A program made the translations under genes and the position numbers. This document shows, in pieces, positions 13,076 to 23,115 of a DNA stretch of 64,000 bases (positions are counted from its first letter, which is position 1; each line of letters opens with the position of its first letter). The notes under the pieces are model-generated. The model searched no databases. It was not told the DNA's origin and worked only from the letters and a program-made list of their open reading frames with translations. The stretch is from Siphonodentalium dalli (taxonomy: Eukaryota; Mollusca; Scaphopoda; Gadilida; Siphonodentaliidae), in assembly GCA_032622095.1 (NCBI GenBank), contig CP136066.1:226120961-226184960 (forward strand), in the 5' to 3' direction.

Positions 13076-13338
13076 GCCCGCCCCCACATCTCTCATCCCA
13101 ACGACACCAATTTGGCGTCTTTAAATAACTCAATAATCATGGAGACGATATCAGAAGAATGTGCATCAATTTTGGTGCAAAATTCTAACCCTCCCCACTG
13201 TATTTCTCGTAAAAATTTACCCCTATTGGACCCTTTGTGTGCCATCTAGGTGGTCCACTGTGAATTTCTATAGAAGACAGACAGACAGACAGAAAGACAG
13301 ACAGACATTCGCAAATATAGATATCAGATAGATATCAA
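13076..13338. mobile_element. Retroposon relic B, right part
   Basis: This continues the element interrupted at 8665: CACCAATTTGGCGTC, a GATATCAGAAGAA stretch, then TCTCGTAAAAATTTACCCC. It ends in an (ACAG/GACA)n microsatellite at about 13275-13306 followed by a GATATC tail. The same TCTCGTAAAAAG block is seen at 57388. Ending in a short tandem repeat is typical of several LINE or Penelope-like families. Confidence 0.55.
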
Positions 13339-13367
13339 CATTTAAATGATCATGATTAGAATTCTAC

Positions 13368-13586
13368 TTAATATGTCCTCGTTTTCCGATACCAAGGAAT
13401 TCCACGTTCAGCGTGTGATTGGCTTAGTCGATGTTGGCCGTTTTCTATCCAGATTGGGTCTATATCTTCTTCCGCGAAATCATCTGCTGGTCTTAATGTC
13501 TGGTCGATGGTTTCTTCTTCGATGCTTGGCAGATCAATGTCAGGAATATGTGGCAACTCATACGTTACACGCATACGTGTAAACAA
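13368..13586 (-). CDS. Acidic ORF fragment inside transposon A
   Basis: A 72-codon minus-strand frame, rich in Asp/Glu and Pro/Ile in its first two thirds and ending HAERGIPWYRKTRTY. A second, stop-containing copy of the last ~18 codons lies in the same orientation at about 8395-8450, on the other side of the retroposon insertion. The peptide is not recognised. Because it lies between A's inverted repeats, it may be what is left of A's own protein. Confidence 0.3.
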   Translation of the reverse strand: MFTRMRVTYELPHIPDIDLPSIEEETIDQTLRPADDFAEEDIDPIWIENGQHRLSQSHAERGIPWYRKTRTY

Positions 13587-14379
13587 CTCTGTGTTAAGTA
13601 TTCAGTTAGGCCTATAAGTAGGCCCTATTCATCTTAAATAGGCCTACCGCTATCCGATATACAATCAGCTGCGACATCTTTAAAAAAAACATTCCTGTGC
13701 GTGATATGATCACACTTGTAACAACAAGTAATTGTATAAATAGTAGGCCTACTTTGATTATATTTCACTATAAGTTGCAAACACTCTTGTCTTAACTCAT
13801 AAATACATTGATTTGAGCCGCCAACATATTCCTAACAATAGCAATTAACAGCTTATTAGCGACTCGGCGGCTGGCTCGGCTGATTCCAACTACAACTTTT
13901 AGTGTGCTGGGGAACAAAAAATGTCGATACAAGTTGAAATATAAGACTTACAAATTATATTTTTAGTTGTTTTTATTTGTAATTGGCATAACTTACCACA
14001 AACCAAAATTCATCGCTATTGGAATTATATTAACGGCAATAAACGAAATTGAAAATCCCAACTACACATTTTACTGGGCTCGGGCTCGGACTCGGACTAC
14101 AACTATTACTGTGTCCCTTTAATTATACACATAATCACAGATATAATAATAATGAAATATATAATTGATTCGTTCAGAATTGAAATTCGAAGTTTATTGC
14201 ATGAGTGATGAGAGACTCAGGTCAAGTCAGATTCAGTCACTGCATGAGTCTGCCCAGTGCCCTGGCCTGAAATTGCTGAATGTATTACATTCGCGGACAA
14301 ACAAGGCCGACTATAATATATAGTCTATATACTCATAACACACATTCTATAGCATGCGTAGGCAGGTTTGTTTCGGTCA

Positions 14380-15235
14380 TCTCGTGTGTGGTAATTCCTC
14401 TAATGGGCGAACAATAACGCCGAGGTGGTGCATGATTTTCAGAAACTGTTTGAATGTTATTATTTATCTAACAATCGTCCGTGACTGGCGTGACTAACGT
14501 TAATTCTGATTGGGTTAGATAAATGCGATTGTCCCCACATCCGGTTGTAACTAGCAATCTGATTGGCTACAACGCCACGTTTAAATCACCATGTCCCCAG
14601 TCACCCTTGACGGCGGGGTATAAGAGAACGTGCACCAAACATCGGGGGTATATGAGCACGTAAAACATCGGGGGTATATGAATGACCCTTGAACTGGCAG
14701 TTTCCACCAATCGTGACGTTGCTCTCGCATGCCGAATTTGACCTCACCTGACGCCGGGTCCTTAGGTCAGATACTGAATTATTCTTATTGGTGTGAATTA
14801 ATCGGATAACCTATGAAAAACACACTTAAATTAAGGAGACATGGTTATTGTTGTGGGGACAAAATCGTTATCTCCGGCAACATCGTGGCGTACATGGAGA
14901 TTTAATACCTGGATGTCTCTTTTTGAACCCCTCGGCTCCGCCTCGGGGTTCAAAATCGACATCCAGGTATTAAATCTCCATGTACCCCCGATGTTGCCGA
15001 AGATAACTAATATTATCCAATCGCTGCATAATTATGTGACTCGGAAAGACGAGATCAAGAGTTCAAAGAGCGTGTCAAAGGTCAAGATATTTTTAGAAAC
15101 ACATTTTTTCTTTTAACAGTATTGCAGATTCAATGCTCTCCCAGCGTCGAGTGTGTGTATGCCTTACTTACAGAGCCCACTACGGGCTGGGCCTTCGGCC
15201 CAGCCCTACGTGGGCTTATAATTACCATGTTGTTT
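14380..15235 (+). mobile_element. Hairpin-containing dispersed element E, copy 1
   Basis: It matches 33510-33840 in blocks: a GAGGTGGTG / TTCTGATTGG block near the start, then ATGTGACTC, AAGAGTTCAA, TGTCAAAGGTCA and CTCCCAGCGTCG. It ends in the hairpin GGGCTGGGCCTTCGGCCCAG (15175-15215). Relative to the other copy it carries about 470 extra bases (near 14540-15013), including a 141-bp near-perfect hairpin. No coding capacity. Confidence 0.6.
14867..15007. repeat. Near-perfect hairpin, arms ~64 nt
   Basis: Arms 14867-14931 and 14945-15007 with a 13-nt loop. They pair almost throughout, including the TTAATACCTGGATGTC block. This is foldback material within element E copy 1. Confidence 0.85.
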
Positions 15236-16253
15236 GCATCAGTCATAGAACACATGAGTGTATTTTGAACTAATCCATGGCTCAAATTTATTCATTTCTT
15301 GCATACATTCTGTTGAGTATAAAAGGAGATGGTCCCATAAATGGCCGGATTTAGTGTACAGTACCCCTTTAAAGATTCATGTCGAGAAAAAAAATGCATT
15401 TAGTGTGAGTTAATTCTCGTACTTTATTCGTTTCGAACTGGGGAGAGTAAAGTGCCGGTGTTTTGTAAACAAAACCTCGTCGGTGTAGTGGCAAGTGTGG
15501 GTTACACACCGGTGGTTATTGTGAATGGCCCCCGGAATCGTGTTAATTGGTTTATACGGATTTATAACACTTTCCTAGCATGTTTTGCTCGTGTACCGAG
15601 ACACAGAATATCCCCATTTGTGTATGGATGTATCGAATTTACACTACTATTCGACATTTTGTGGTTTTAACCACTCGCCAAATGCCACTATTGATTCACC
15701 CAGACCATGCAGACACAATGGGGATATTATATATGTATATCTTGGCATCCCTGCTGTGCGAATGGTTGTGTATTGACAGTACACAATCGACCATTTGAAA
15801 TAACACATGTGGATAATCGATATTGCTATTCAATTAACTTTCAATCGAAGGATAAACTGTGGTCTCGTAAGTTATTACTCGTGTGCTACGTGGTAGGTAC
15901 AGTGATACTATTTCTCAATTTATCGTTATCCCATAGGTTCACATAATACGAATTGTTTTACCTACATGTATGTTCACTGAAATTGGCAATGTGTTTTACC
16001 CATGTTGGGGAAATCTCGTTTAGTTGGTACATGTACATGTATATGTCTGATTTCAAATCGTCGTTTCATTAATGTATTTTATATAGCTCGACATTTTCTT
16101 TTTATTGACTGTCTTTATTTTAAGTTTTTTTTGCTTGTGAGTCTGAAGAATTTGATCGCGTCTAATTTTTCGGCAAAACCTTTCGGAACCAGGATCACAT
16201 GGACCACCCGCTCGACCGTATTGTGGTTCGCTTTGTCCCGATTTTCCAGGTCG
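15236..16253. other. Intergenic, no gene seen
   Basis: Several overlapping short plus-strand frames lie between 15452 and 16271. None has a recognisable domain, and they overlap in different frames, so none is called. Confidence 0.4.
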
Positions 16254-16344
16254 GGTTGTTCCATGCTTTGATTAAAAACCTTTTGTCATATTTACATTTT
16301 TTGTAAATATGACAAAAGGTTTTTAATCAAAGCATGGAACAACC
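16254..16344. repeat. Perfect 43-bp inverted repeat with 5-nt loop
   Basis: Arms 16254-16296 and 16302-16344 are exact reverse complements, separated by TTTTT. The core is TTTTGTCATATTTACA. A transcript through it would form a perfect 43-bp stem. Confidence 0.95.
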
Positions 16345-16453
16345 TTTCTTGAAAATAAGAAAATCTTATTTAAAAAAAACGAATAAATAACTTGATTTAT
16401 TTAAGCTATCACTGAATACGCACATGTTATTCAAAATCAGATATGTGATTTTC

Positions 16454-16661
16454 TTCGCAGAAATCGCTACTACTTCATACTGGTGGGGCCAAGGTCACCT
16501 GAAACATTATTTTTCAAAACTCAAAGACATCCTCTAAAAATCCACAAATTCATAACTAACTTTCTCTCAATAAACATGCCACACCCATGGTGACAGAAAA
16601 CACTGGTACTATATTCTAAGAAATGTACCTCTACTGTTCATTCGAAACTGTGGAGTGTCAC
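16454..16661 (+). repeat. 208-bp direct repeat, copy 1
   Basis: Direct duplicate of 17943-18150, equal in length with 13 mismatches (about 94% identity). It starts TTCGCAGAAATCGCTAC and ends GAAACTGTGGAGTGTCAC. The copies are 1489 bp apart. They could be LTRs of a small non-autonomous element or a local duplication; no TG...CA ends or priming site are evident. The end motif also occurs inverted at about 17506-17521. Confidence 0.8.
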
Positions 16662-17942
16662 ATTAAGGGGAATGCAATTTTATTATTCTTTAATAGGGAC
16701 CACACCTCCATATTCTCAGCATTATACCGCTTAAAATGATATATTACACCCCATGCGTTATTGCAATCACAGGCAGCAAGATTGGGTGTGGATTTACATG
16801 CACCCCCATGAGTTCACCCCTTTTGGGTCTTTCAGAACCCAATGACGTTATGCTTGACATAGTGACAAAATGGATATATTCAACCATCATATATGGCTTG
16901 AAAAAGGTCTGAAATGCTAAAATGTTGTATAAAATATATTATGAGATGCATACTTTCCTCAGATATCAAAATAAAACATAATATTTCATACAACAACTAT
17001 CTTTAATACTCTCCCAAAACCATGGGTTAAACAATTCCAAGTCTTATTTAGCTTTAAGGGAAAGCTTTACAAGGTTATGCCATCACATGAACAATATGTT
17101 GTCAAGTGAAATATGACCAAGGAAACCTGAATTATTATATTTCACACTTGTGAATAAGAAAGACTGAATATCTAATCTTGTTGTATACTGTGTAATGTCA
17201 CAATATCAGCCTTTTCAGCTAAGATTCAAGGAGAATGATGTCATGAATAAGTACACATCATCTAAAAAATCACCAATAACCATATACACGAACCACCACC
17301 ACCCCACCCCCACCCCACTGCTCCAAGACTCCATATCCCCACCAATTTATATGACTAAAGAAAACCTGTATTGGAATATCCATAGAAGAATGGTGTATCT
17401 ACCATAAAATGTTCCTTCTAACTGAACAGATTTGCTAAAAAATGATTTTCAGTAACAATATTTGTCAAGTTGACAGATGAAAATGGTGCTATTTTCTGGT
17501 CTTGAAGGTGACACTCCACAGTTTCTGCAGGGATTGGTGCAAAAATAAGGGGGCATCAATTCAATGAAAAATAACTGAAATGTGATCCCACAACACATAT
17601 ACAATGTATATATACCTGGGTTGAGCACATACTAGGCTTAAAGATTTTGGTACAGAATTGTCATTTTAATGGGGGAAACAAGAGTTATACCCCTTGATTG
17701 TGTGCCTGAAAAATGGAATTTTGATGCAAAAATGACCAAAATAAGCGATTTTCAGGCCTGTGGGACACAAAAATCAGAAAAACTATGGTATAGCCGCCTA
17801 TGTTGTCCGGAAGAACACTCTTTCCTCACAATAATATAAAAAAAATTCAAACTTCTCACCACTGTAATTTCTTTAAAAATATTGTTCATGCAGATGACAA
17901 ATGTTAGGTGCTAAATGTCACGCTGGTGACTGGAGCCACTGT
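16662..17942. other. Spacer between 208-bp repeats, no gene seen
   Basis: AT-rich, with a CCACC/CCCCA low-complexity run at about 17287-17322. The 70-codon frame at 17195-17407 spans that run and is not convincing. Confidence 0.4.
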
Positions 17943-18150
17943 TTCGCAGAAATCGCTACTACTTCATACTGGTGGGGTCACGGTCACCTGAAACAATATT
18001 TTTCCAAACTCAAGGAAATCCTCTAAAAATCCACAAATTCATAACTAACCTTCTTTCAATAAACACGCCACACCCATGGTGACAGAAAACACTGGTACTC
18101 TATTCTAAGAAATTTACCCCTACTGATCATTCGAAACTGTGGAGTGTCAC
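17943..18150 (+). repeat. 208-bp direct repeat, copy 2
   Basis: Second copy of 16454-16661; see that entry for identity and possible interpretations. Confidence 0.8.
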
Positions 18151-18686
18151 CTCAGTTAAATTATGGGCATGTGAAAAGTTTAACTGGCCATATATCTATC
18201 CCACAATCCCACAGGTATTATAATTTTTTAGCCTAATATGCTTAAGGATTATCAGCACTGGCCATGTGTTCTGTGATGGGAACCATTATTTAAACAGTTG
18301 CTACAATGATGCTAATTAATTATAAGACATTTAGCTTTCATGCTATAAAGTTTGTAGTAGTACATGTAACTTAAAATGGTTGAGTTATAACATGCATATT
18401 TCCATGGTAACTCTGATGAACAGTGCCTTTTCACTGGGGGTCAGTGTCCACTGAGCCACTGACCATGTGCATGAGAAGATAAATTTACTTTCAGAAAAGT
18501 TCTCCTTATGCGAAACAAAGGGAGAACAATATAATTGTACTTGCTCTCACCGATAGTTAGCTGACTAAACACTAAAAGAATTGAAAGACAGACCAATTGG
18601 GTTTTACCATAACCACACATTATGTAGCGATTTCGCATTCAGTAAGTTGATCCTTTTTATATCTCAGCTTACACAGATATATGCCT

Positions 18687-18741
18687 ACATGGGGAAGCCG
18701 AAAAAGTGCATGGTTAACTGATCATGATGGAAGGCTTACAT
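18687..18741 (+). repeat. 55-bp perfect direct repeat, left copy
   Basis: Identical to 19932-19986; both begin ACATGGGGAAGCCGAAAAAG and end GGAAGGCTTACAT. The pair exactly brackets the LINE-containing insert 18742-19931 and is best read as a long target-site duplication. Confidence 0.9.
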
Positions 18742-19931
18742 ATATATCTTTATTTATCCTCCATATCATGAAGAGTTGATATAATAAATACAAAAGGTGA
18801 ACAAAAACAAAATGACAAATGAAGATAACCCAACATATATACAGAACATCCTAAATACAAGATGGCGCAGACGATTAATGACAAATATTGGAGTAGAGAT
18901 GGGTTATTATCGATTTCGTGCTACTGATGCGTCATTTGTTGACGGCGATGAATCGAGATGGGGAACTTTCCATGAGGTTCAAAAATGTACCCCACGCAGA
19001 CACCGAATCGAAGCATCGCAGACCAAGAACTGGCGCATATATATATATATATCACATAAATGTATGGACGTACATTAAGTCAGTTTCAAGTTTGATATGA
19101 ATACTATGAATATATCCACATGTGTTTGTTTACAGACTCGGCTAAGCTAATGTAGCATCAGACATAAATAACTGAGTCATAATGTTTCAATTTACGTCTA
19201 AGTTATGTATTCTCGTGTAAAATAAGAGTCTATGGACGGTTGGCTTTCCGGAATATAGCTTCTCTCCATAAGCGTGCACAACTTACAGTGAAAAGGTGAA
19301 TAGCTTCATATGACTCAAGATCTGTATCTTCAAGTGGTAGATCCGATAAATTTCCCAGGAAAATTTCTAATTGTTTTGGACAAGTATATGTATCAAGTTT
19401 TAAAAAGCAAGAAATTCCAAATTGTTCAAGAATTGTATACCAGACATCGTTTCTTGTCTTGTTCAGAGACGCGCATTCCAAAATCGTATGTTGAATTTCG
19501 TCAAAAAAGACAGACTGGCACAATTCGCATTTCTGTAATAGATTGCACGAAGGTGAACAAATTAGTTGAGCTACGATGCGGTAATCGTCTGAGAAATTTG
19601 GGTATTTGCGACAAGTTTTCCATAGAGAGGATAGCGAATGATCTAGATGAACATGACGAAATCTGTTGAATGTGGAATCGTGTGATGTGCGTCTATCCCA
19701 ATCATCAAAAAGACTTTCTTTCTGTGAAGTTTTAACGATTTGTTTCCACTGTAGTTTTGAAGGGAATAATGACGAAGAACAGAAATTCAGAAAATGAGAT
19801 GTAAGACCGTACTTATCAATAATTCTGGAAATATCTGAGAAATAAGACGATTGATGACCAGTTACGAGATATTCGGAGATCCGTACTAGAAATATTTCTT
19901 TAACTGTCTTCCCTGTACCCAAATTTATCTC
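18742..19931 (-). mobile_element. 5'-truncated LINE insertion (1190 bp)
   Basis: The insert lies between two perfect 55-bp direct repeats. Its minus strand carries the C-terminal part of a non-LTR retrotransposon protein whose frame is still open at the 19931 junction, so the element was truncated at its 5' end, as in incomplete target-primed reverse transcription. Its 3' end near 18742 reads ATAAATAAAGATATATA on the minus strand: a polyadenylation-like AATAAA but no poly(A) tail. The 55-bp duplication is long for a LINE but not unprecedented. Confidence 0.7.
19230..19922 (-). pseudogene. Non-LTR retrotransposon ORF2, C-terminal fragment
   Basis: About 230 codons are open to the stop near 19230. 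The frame runs through 19922 to the truncation point, so 19922 (a TTG) is not a real start. The architecture is that of the region after the reverse transcriptase in many animal LINEs: a helical stretch with aromatic/His/Leu-rich repeats, then CELCQ (CxxC) followed after about 12 residues by HTILEC (HxxxxC), a zinc-knuckle-like pair used in LINE nucleic-acid binding. The RT and endonuclease domains are missing. The plus-strand frame at 19310-19669 is its shadow. The clade (CR1, Jockey, RTE or other) cannot be assigned by eye. Confidence 0.65.
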
Positions 19932-19986
19932 ACATGGGGAAGCCGAAAAAGTGCATGGTTAACTGATCATGATGGAAGGCTTACAT
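19932..19986 (+). repeat. 55-bp perfect direct repeat, right copy
   Basis: Second copy of 18687-18741, abutting the 5'-truncated end of the LINE fragment. Confidence 0.9.
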
Positions 19987-20474
19987 GATAGTTGTTTAGG
20001 TTTAATGTATACAGTATAGTGTTTTCACGATGGAGTTGTGTTTAAATTTGTTTTGTATTTATAACATGAAGAGACAAAAGTGTGTAATAGTAAAGTTCGG
20101 CAAAAAATTATCGCTGTCGAGGAAAACAAATTAGGATTTTGGTCAGTCGAAGCATGGATATTTGTTTGGCCTTTTTATACCGGTATGTACTGGTGCATGC
20201 AGTACATGTACATGTATGTTGTGCATGGCGGTTCTCAAATATATCTTCAACATCGATAAAGAACTGTCTGCACATGTAGCTGCGTAAATTTAAAACTGAG
20301 CGAAAATAATAATGTTCATATAATATATGAGAGAGAGACCATGCAATCACGATTAACTTGAAGATGAAGTGTATAAACATACTATTAGTGGTGAATGTGA
20401 GGCCATTTGGTATTGCATAAATTCCCCCATAATCAGAGAATTGCAGAATGGTTACCAGGTTTATACCAGTTTAC

Positions 20475-20580
20475 CTGTCCACACCGATATTGGCTGACAT
20501 ATTGAGTACCATTGATTGTGACTTTAATGTATAGAATAAACTATGTGAAGCGTGAATATAATGTCCTGTTTTGGTTTAAT
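20475..20580 (+). repeat. Putative 5' LTR end
   Basis: Diverged match to 25671-25787: both contain ATTGGCTGACAT, a GAATAAACTATGTG polyadenylation-type signal and ATGTCCTGTT. Immediately after it comes TGGCGACGAGG at 20581, the kind of TGG-starting sequence found at tRNA primer-binding sites next to 5' LTRs of Ty3/gypsy-like elements. The start of the LTR is not clear. Confidence 0.45.
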
Positions 20581-21139
20581 TGGCGACGAGGTCACTTCGA
20601 ATCTATGCGAGGATGATTTTGATGAAATTTTGTTTGAAAATATGACATGTCAAAATTTTGTGAATTTTTATTTTCGTTCGTCGATAATTATACCTTCGAC
20701 GATCAACCGTGTTTAAATCACGAATAAACAGATATAGTTCATGATATATATGACTGATGAAATGTGTAAATTCGACATTTGTGCTGCCGTTTTCTTAAAA
20801 ATCTGCCGCGGTGCTCTAAAAATAGACCACTCGTAAAATACAGTTTCCGGACTTCGATTCAACGGTCACCATCCATCCGGCCGGTTTTTGAAGACAGGGG
20901 AGAAAGGAGATTGTAATCGACAACTTCGCTGCCCAGTGTAAACAGAATTACGGTCAGATAAACTTTCCTATTTTTCCACAAATGCCAATGACAATGTAGT
21001 TCAATCTGAGAAATGATTTGAACCTGCCACAATCATCAATGATCAAAATGAATACAACCAATTAAATGTTTAGTTCTGTTCCACCCATCAAACCAATTTA
21101 GATGTCATACAAGTGATATACCAGGGGTGAAAATATCAA

Positions 21140-22330
21140 TTCGGCAGTTCCCAACAAATTGGACAATTTTCAAGTATTTTCATTATACCAGCTCAACCAC
21201 GATTCAACTGAAATAAAATTCTTGACAAACTTTGAAAGCAGCCTGAAATTTATTGTTCAACCTGATATTAAATATCTGAGTTTAAATTGGACATCAACAA
21301 TTCTCAATGTTGACTCAACATGATTTTCATCCTCTTGACATTTAATAAATTAATGCGAGTCTCTCGTTTAATATGGATAACCAAGTAGCCTGAAATTACA
21401 TGTTCGTCCTTATGCAGATATCAACATAATCAAGATTTAACATTGGACAGTAATTTTATCAACATCAGCAATTCACCTGCTGAATTGAACAGCTTCCAGT
21501 ATAAACATATTAATTAAACCAGCTCAACCAGTATTCAACGAAAAGGAAATTTTTGTAAAATCAGCATGAAACTTCTTGTTCTATCTGGTGTCAAATATTA
21601 TAGTTTGTATTGGACAGTCCACATGTATAAGACACAGCTCCACATGAGTTCTACTCCATGTGACATTTGAATCAGATATTTTGATAAACTAACCACCTGA
21701 ACTAACGCGAGTTTTCTCGCTTAATTAGAATTTGGATAACTTAGAAAGCTGGACTATTCTGATCAAATATATCCATGGTATTGCATACATTTATATGTCT
21801 ATTCTCAGAATCATCTTTCAACAAGAGTTGTGATAAATTAAGGCGAGCTCTCTCGTTTAATTAAATATTTGATAGCTAAGAAAGCTGGACAATTTTTACC
21901 AAAAATCTCCACAGAGAATGGTTCTTCTCAGAATCTTCAGAATGTATCAATTATGGTTACCACATACCAACTGACAACAATCTACTTGTTTCCATATCAT
22001 TTATACCGGACAACCTCAACTAGAATCATCAGCTTTGAACTTATTACCTGTTAGAGAGATTGTCTTATTTATTTGATTTCAGTTCTGATGTAAAGTTGAA
22101 ATTCATTTCTTAGTTGACCCAATATTGATCCAGATTGTTTCTGAATTGGTCCATACCGATAATTCACATGTATACAACTTCCTCTGTTAAGTTCTATAAT
22201 TCCATAACTCTCTGACTGAATACATATTTCATTGTGTTCTTAACACAATCCTTCAAGAATAGTTGTGCCATTAGTTGATTTCTTGTTCATTGAATAGCCA
22301 ACCTCAAATTTAGAGATTGGCGTGGAGATA
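21140..22330 (+). repeat. Diverged tandem repeats, ~150-180 bp
   Basis: Related blocks recur in order: CAGCTCAACCA-ATTCAAC, GC(C/A)TGAAA(T/C)TT...TTGTTC and a TTGGACA block at about 21190-21300, 21389-21450 and 21520-21630. Also repeated is a small hairpin, GCGAG(T/C)...CTCG, followed by TTTAAT and GATA, near 21356, 21715 and 21843. Strong divergence shows the repeat is old. No coding capacity. Confidence 0.45.
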
Positions 22331-23115
22331 ACGGTTCAATACTTATTTTGCATAATCAGGGAGATTACTCTTATCATAAGAAGCGGACTGGATTAAGCAT
22401 GTATCTTGTAGATAAATTGATACACATCGAGTCACTTTATCTATGAGTAGCTTTGCAATCAGCTCGCCAAAATAAGTTATGTTTACTTGTTGAGCTGATA
22501 AACCTAAAGTTAATTGGTTTTTTGTTTCATATATTTTTGTCACTGTGATCAGCTTCTCAAAACAAGTTATTCGTACTTTAGAGACACTAATGTATATGAT
22601 ATCAATTTTTGTGAATTTCTGATACACATTTGCACAGTATTAAATTAATTGCTTGGTATTAAATAGTATCAGTTATGTATTCTCAGTGCATCAATTGTTT
22701 AGTGTATCGGAGTAGGTATATTTATTTCCATTATTTTTGTTCTCTTAAGAATATTAATTAAGTGTTGTGTATTTTCCTGATGCAGATTTGCCGGGAATGA
22801 TTTTTTGGAACCTAGGTTTGTGTTCAGTCATTCCTGTTGAAATTGCATTATATTATTCATAAGATACTAGTAGCTGCTCAGATTTCTTGTTGGAATATTC
22901 CATTATTGGTTTTTTTCCATGTATATTGATTTAGATTGATAGAAATTAATAAATTAAAACGTACCTGCTGAGTTTTCAGAAGTTTAGAGGGTAAATCTCC
23001 TATAGTACTTAATTCTTGTACACCAATCAATTGATTTGCCAATCATACTCTGAAACGCTTGAAATTGGGTAATTGCATACCGGGTCGCTTGGTTGATCAG
23101 ACTTGAATAAATTAA

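Larger units (their letters stand above)
7973..14116. mobile_element. Outer nested transposon A with ~286-bp TIRs and 8-bp TSD
   Basis: The inverted arms are 7973-8259 and 13832-14116, roughly 93% identical by eye. They share a run built on GTAGTCCGAGTCCGAGCC near the ends and GGAATCAGCCGAGCCAGCCG near the inner edge. CTTTAATT lies directly outside both ends (7965-7972 and 14117-14124), a perfect 8-bp target duplication. The ends start GGAGACAC (left) and GGACAC (right, reverse complement), so the exact tip may shift by one or two bases; a TTAA-type reading is possible but fits less well. Most of the interior is later insertions: a retroposon (8505-13338) that itself holds a hAT (8666-13067). 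What remains of A's own body includes a minus-strand frame at 13368-13586. Confidence 0.75.

Noticed and set aside
15452-16271. Cluster of plus-strand ORFs as a gene
   Set aside because: Frames overlap in different phases, lack domains, and the last runs into the perfect hairpin at 16254.
19310-19669. 119-codon plus-strand ORF
   Set aside because: Antisense of the LINE C-terminal frame, which carries the recognisable CxxC / HxxxxC motif.
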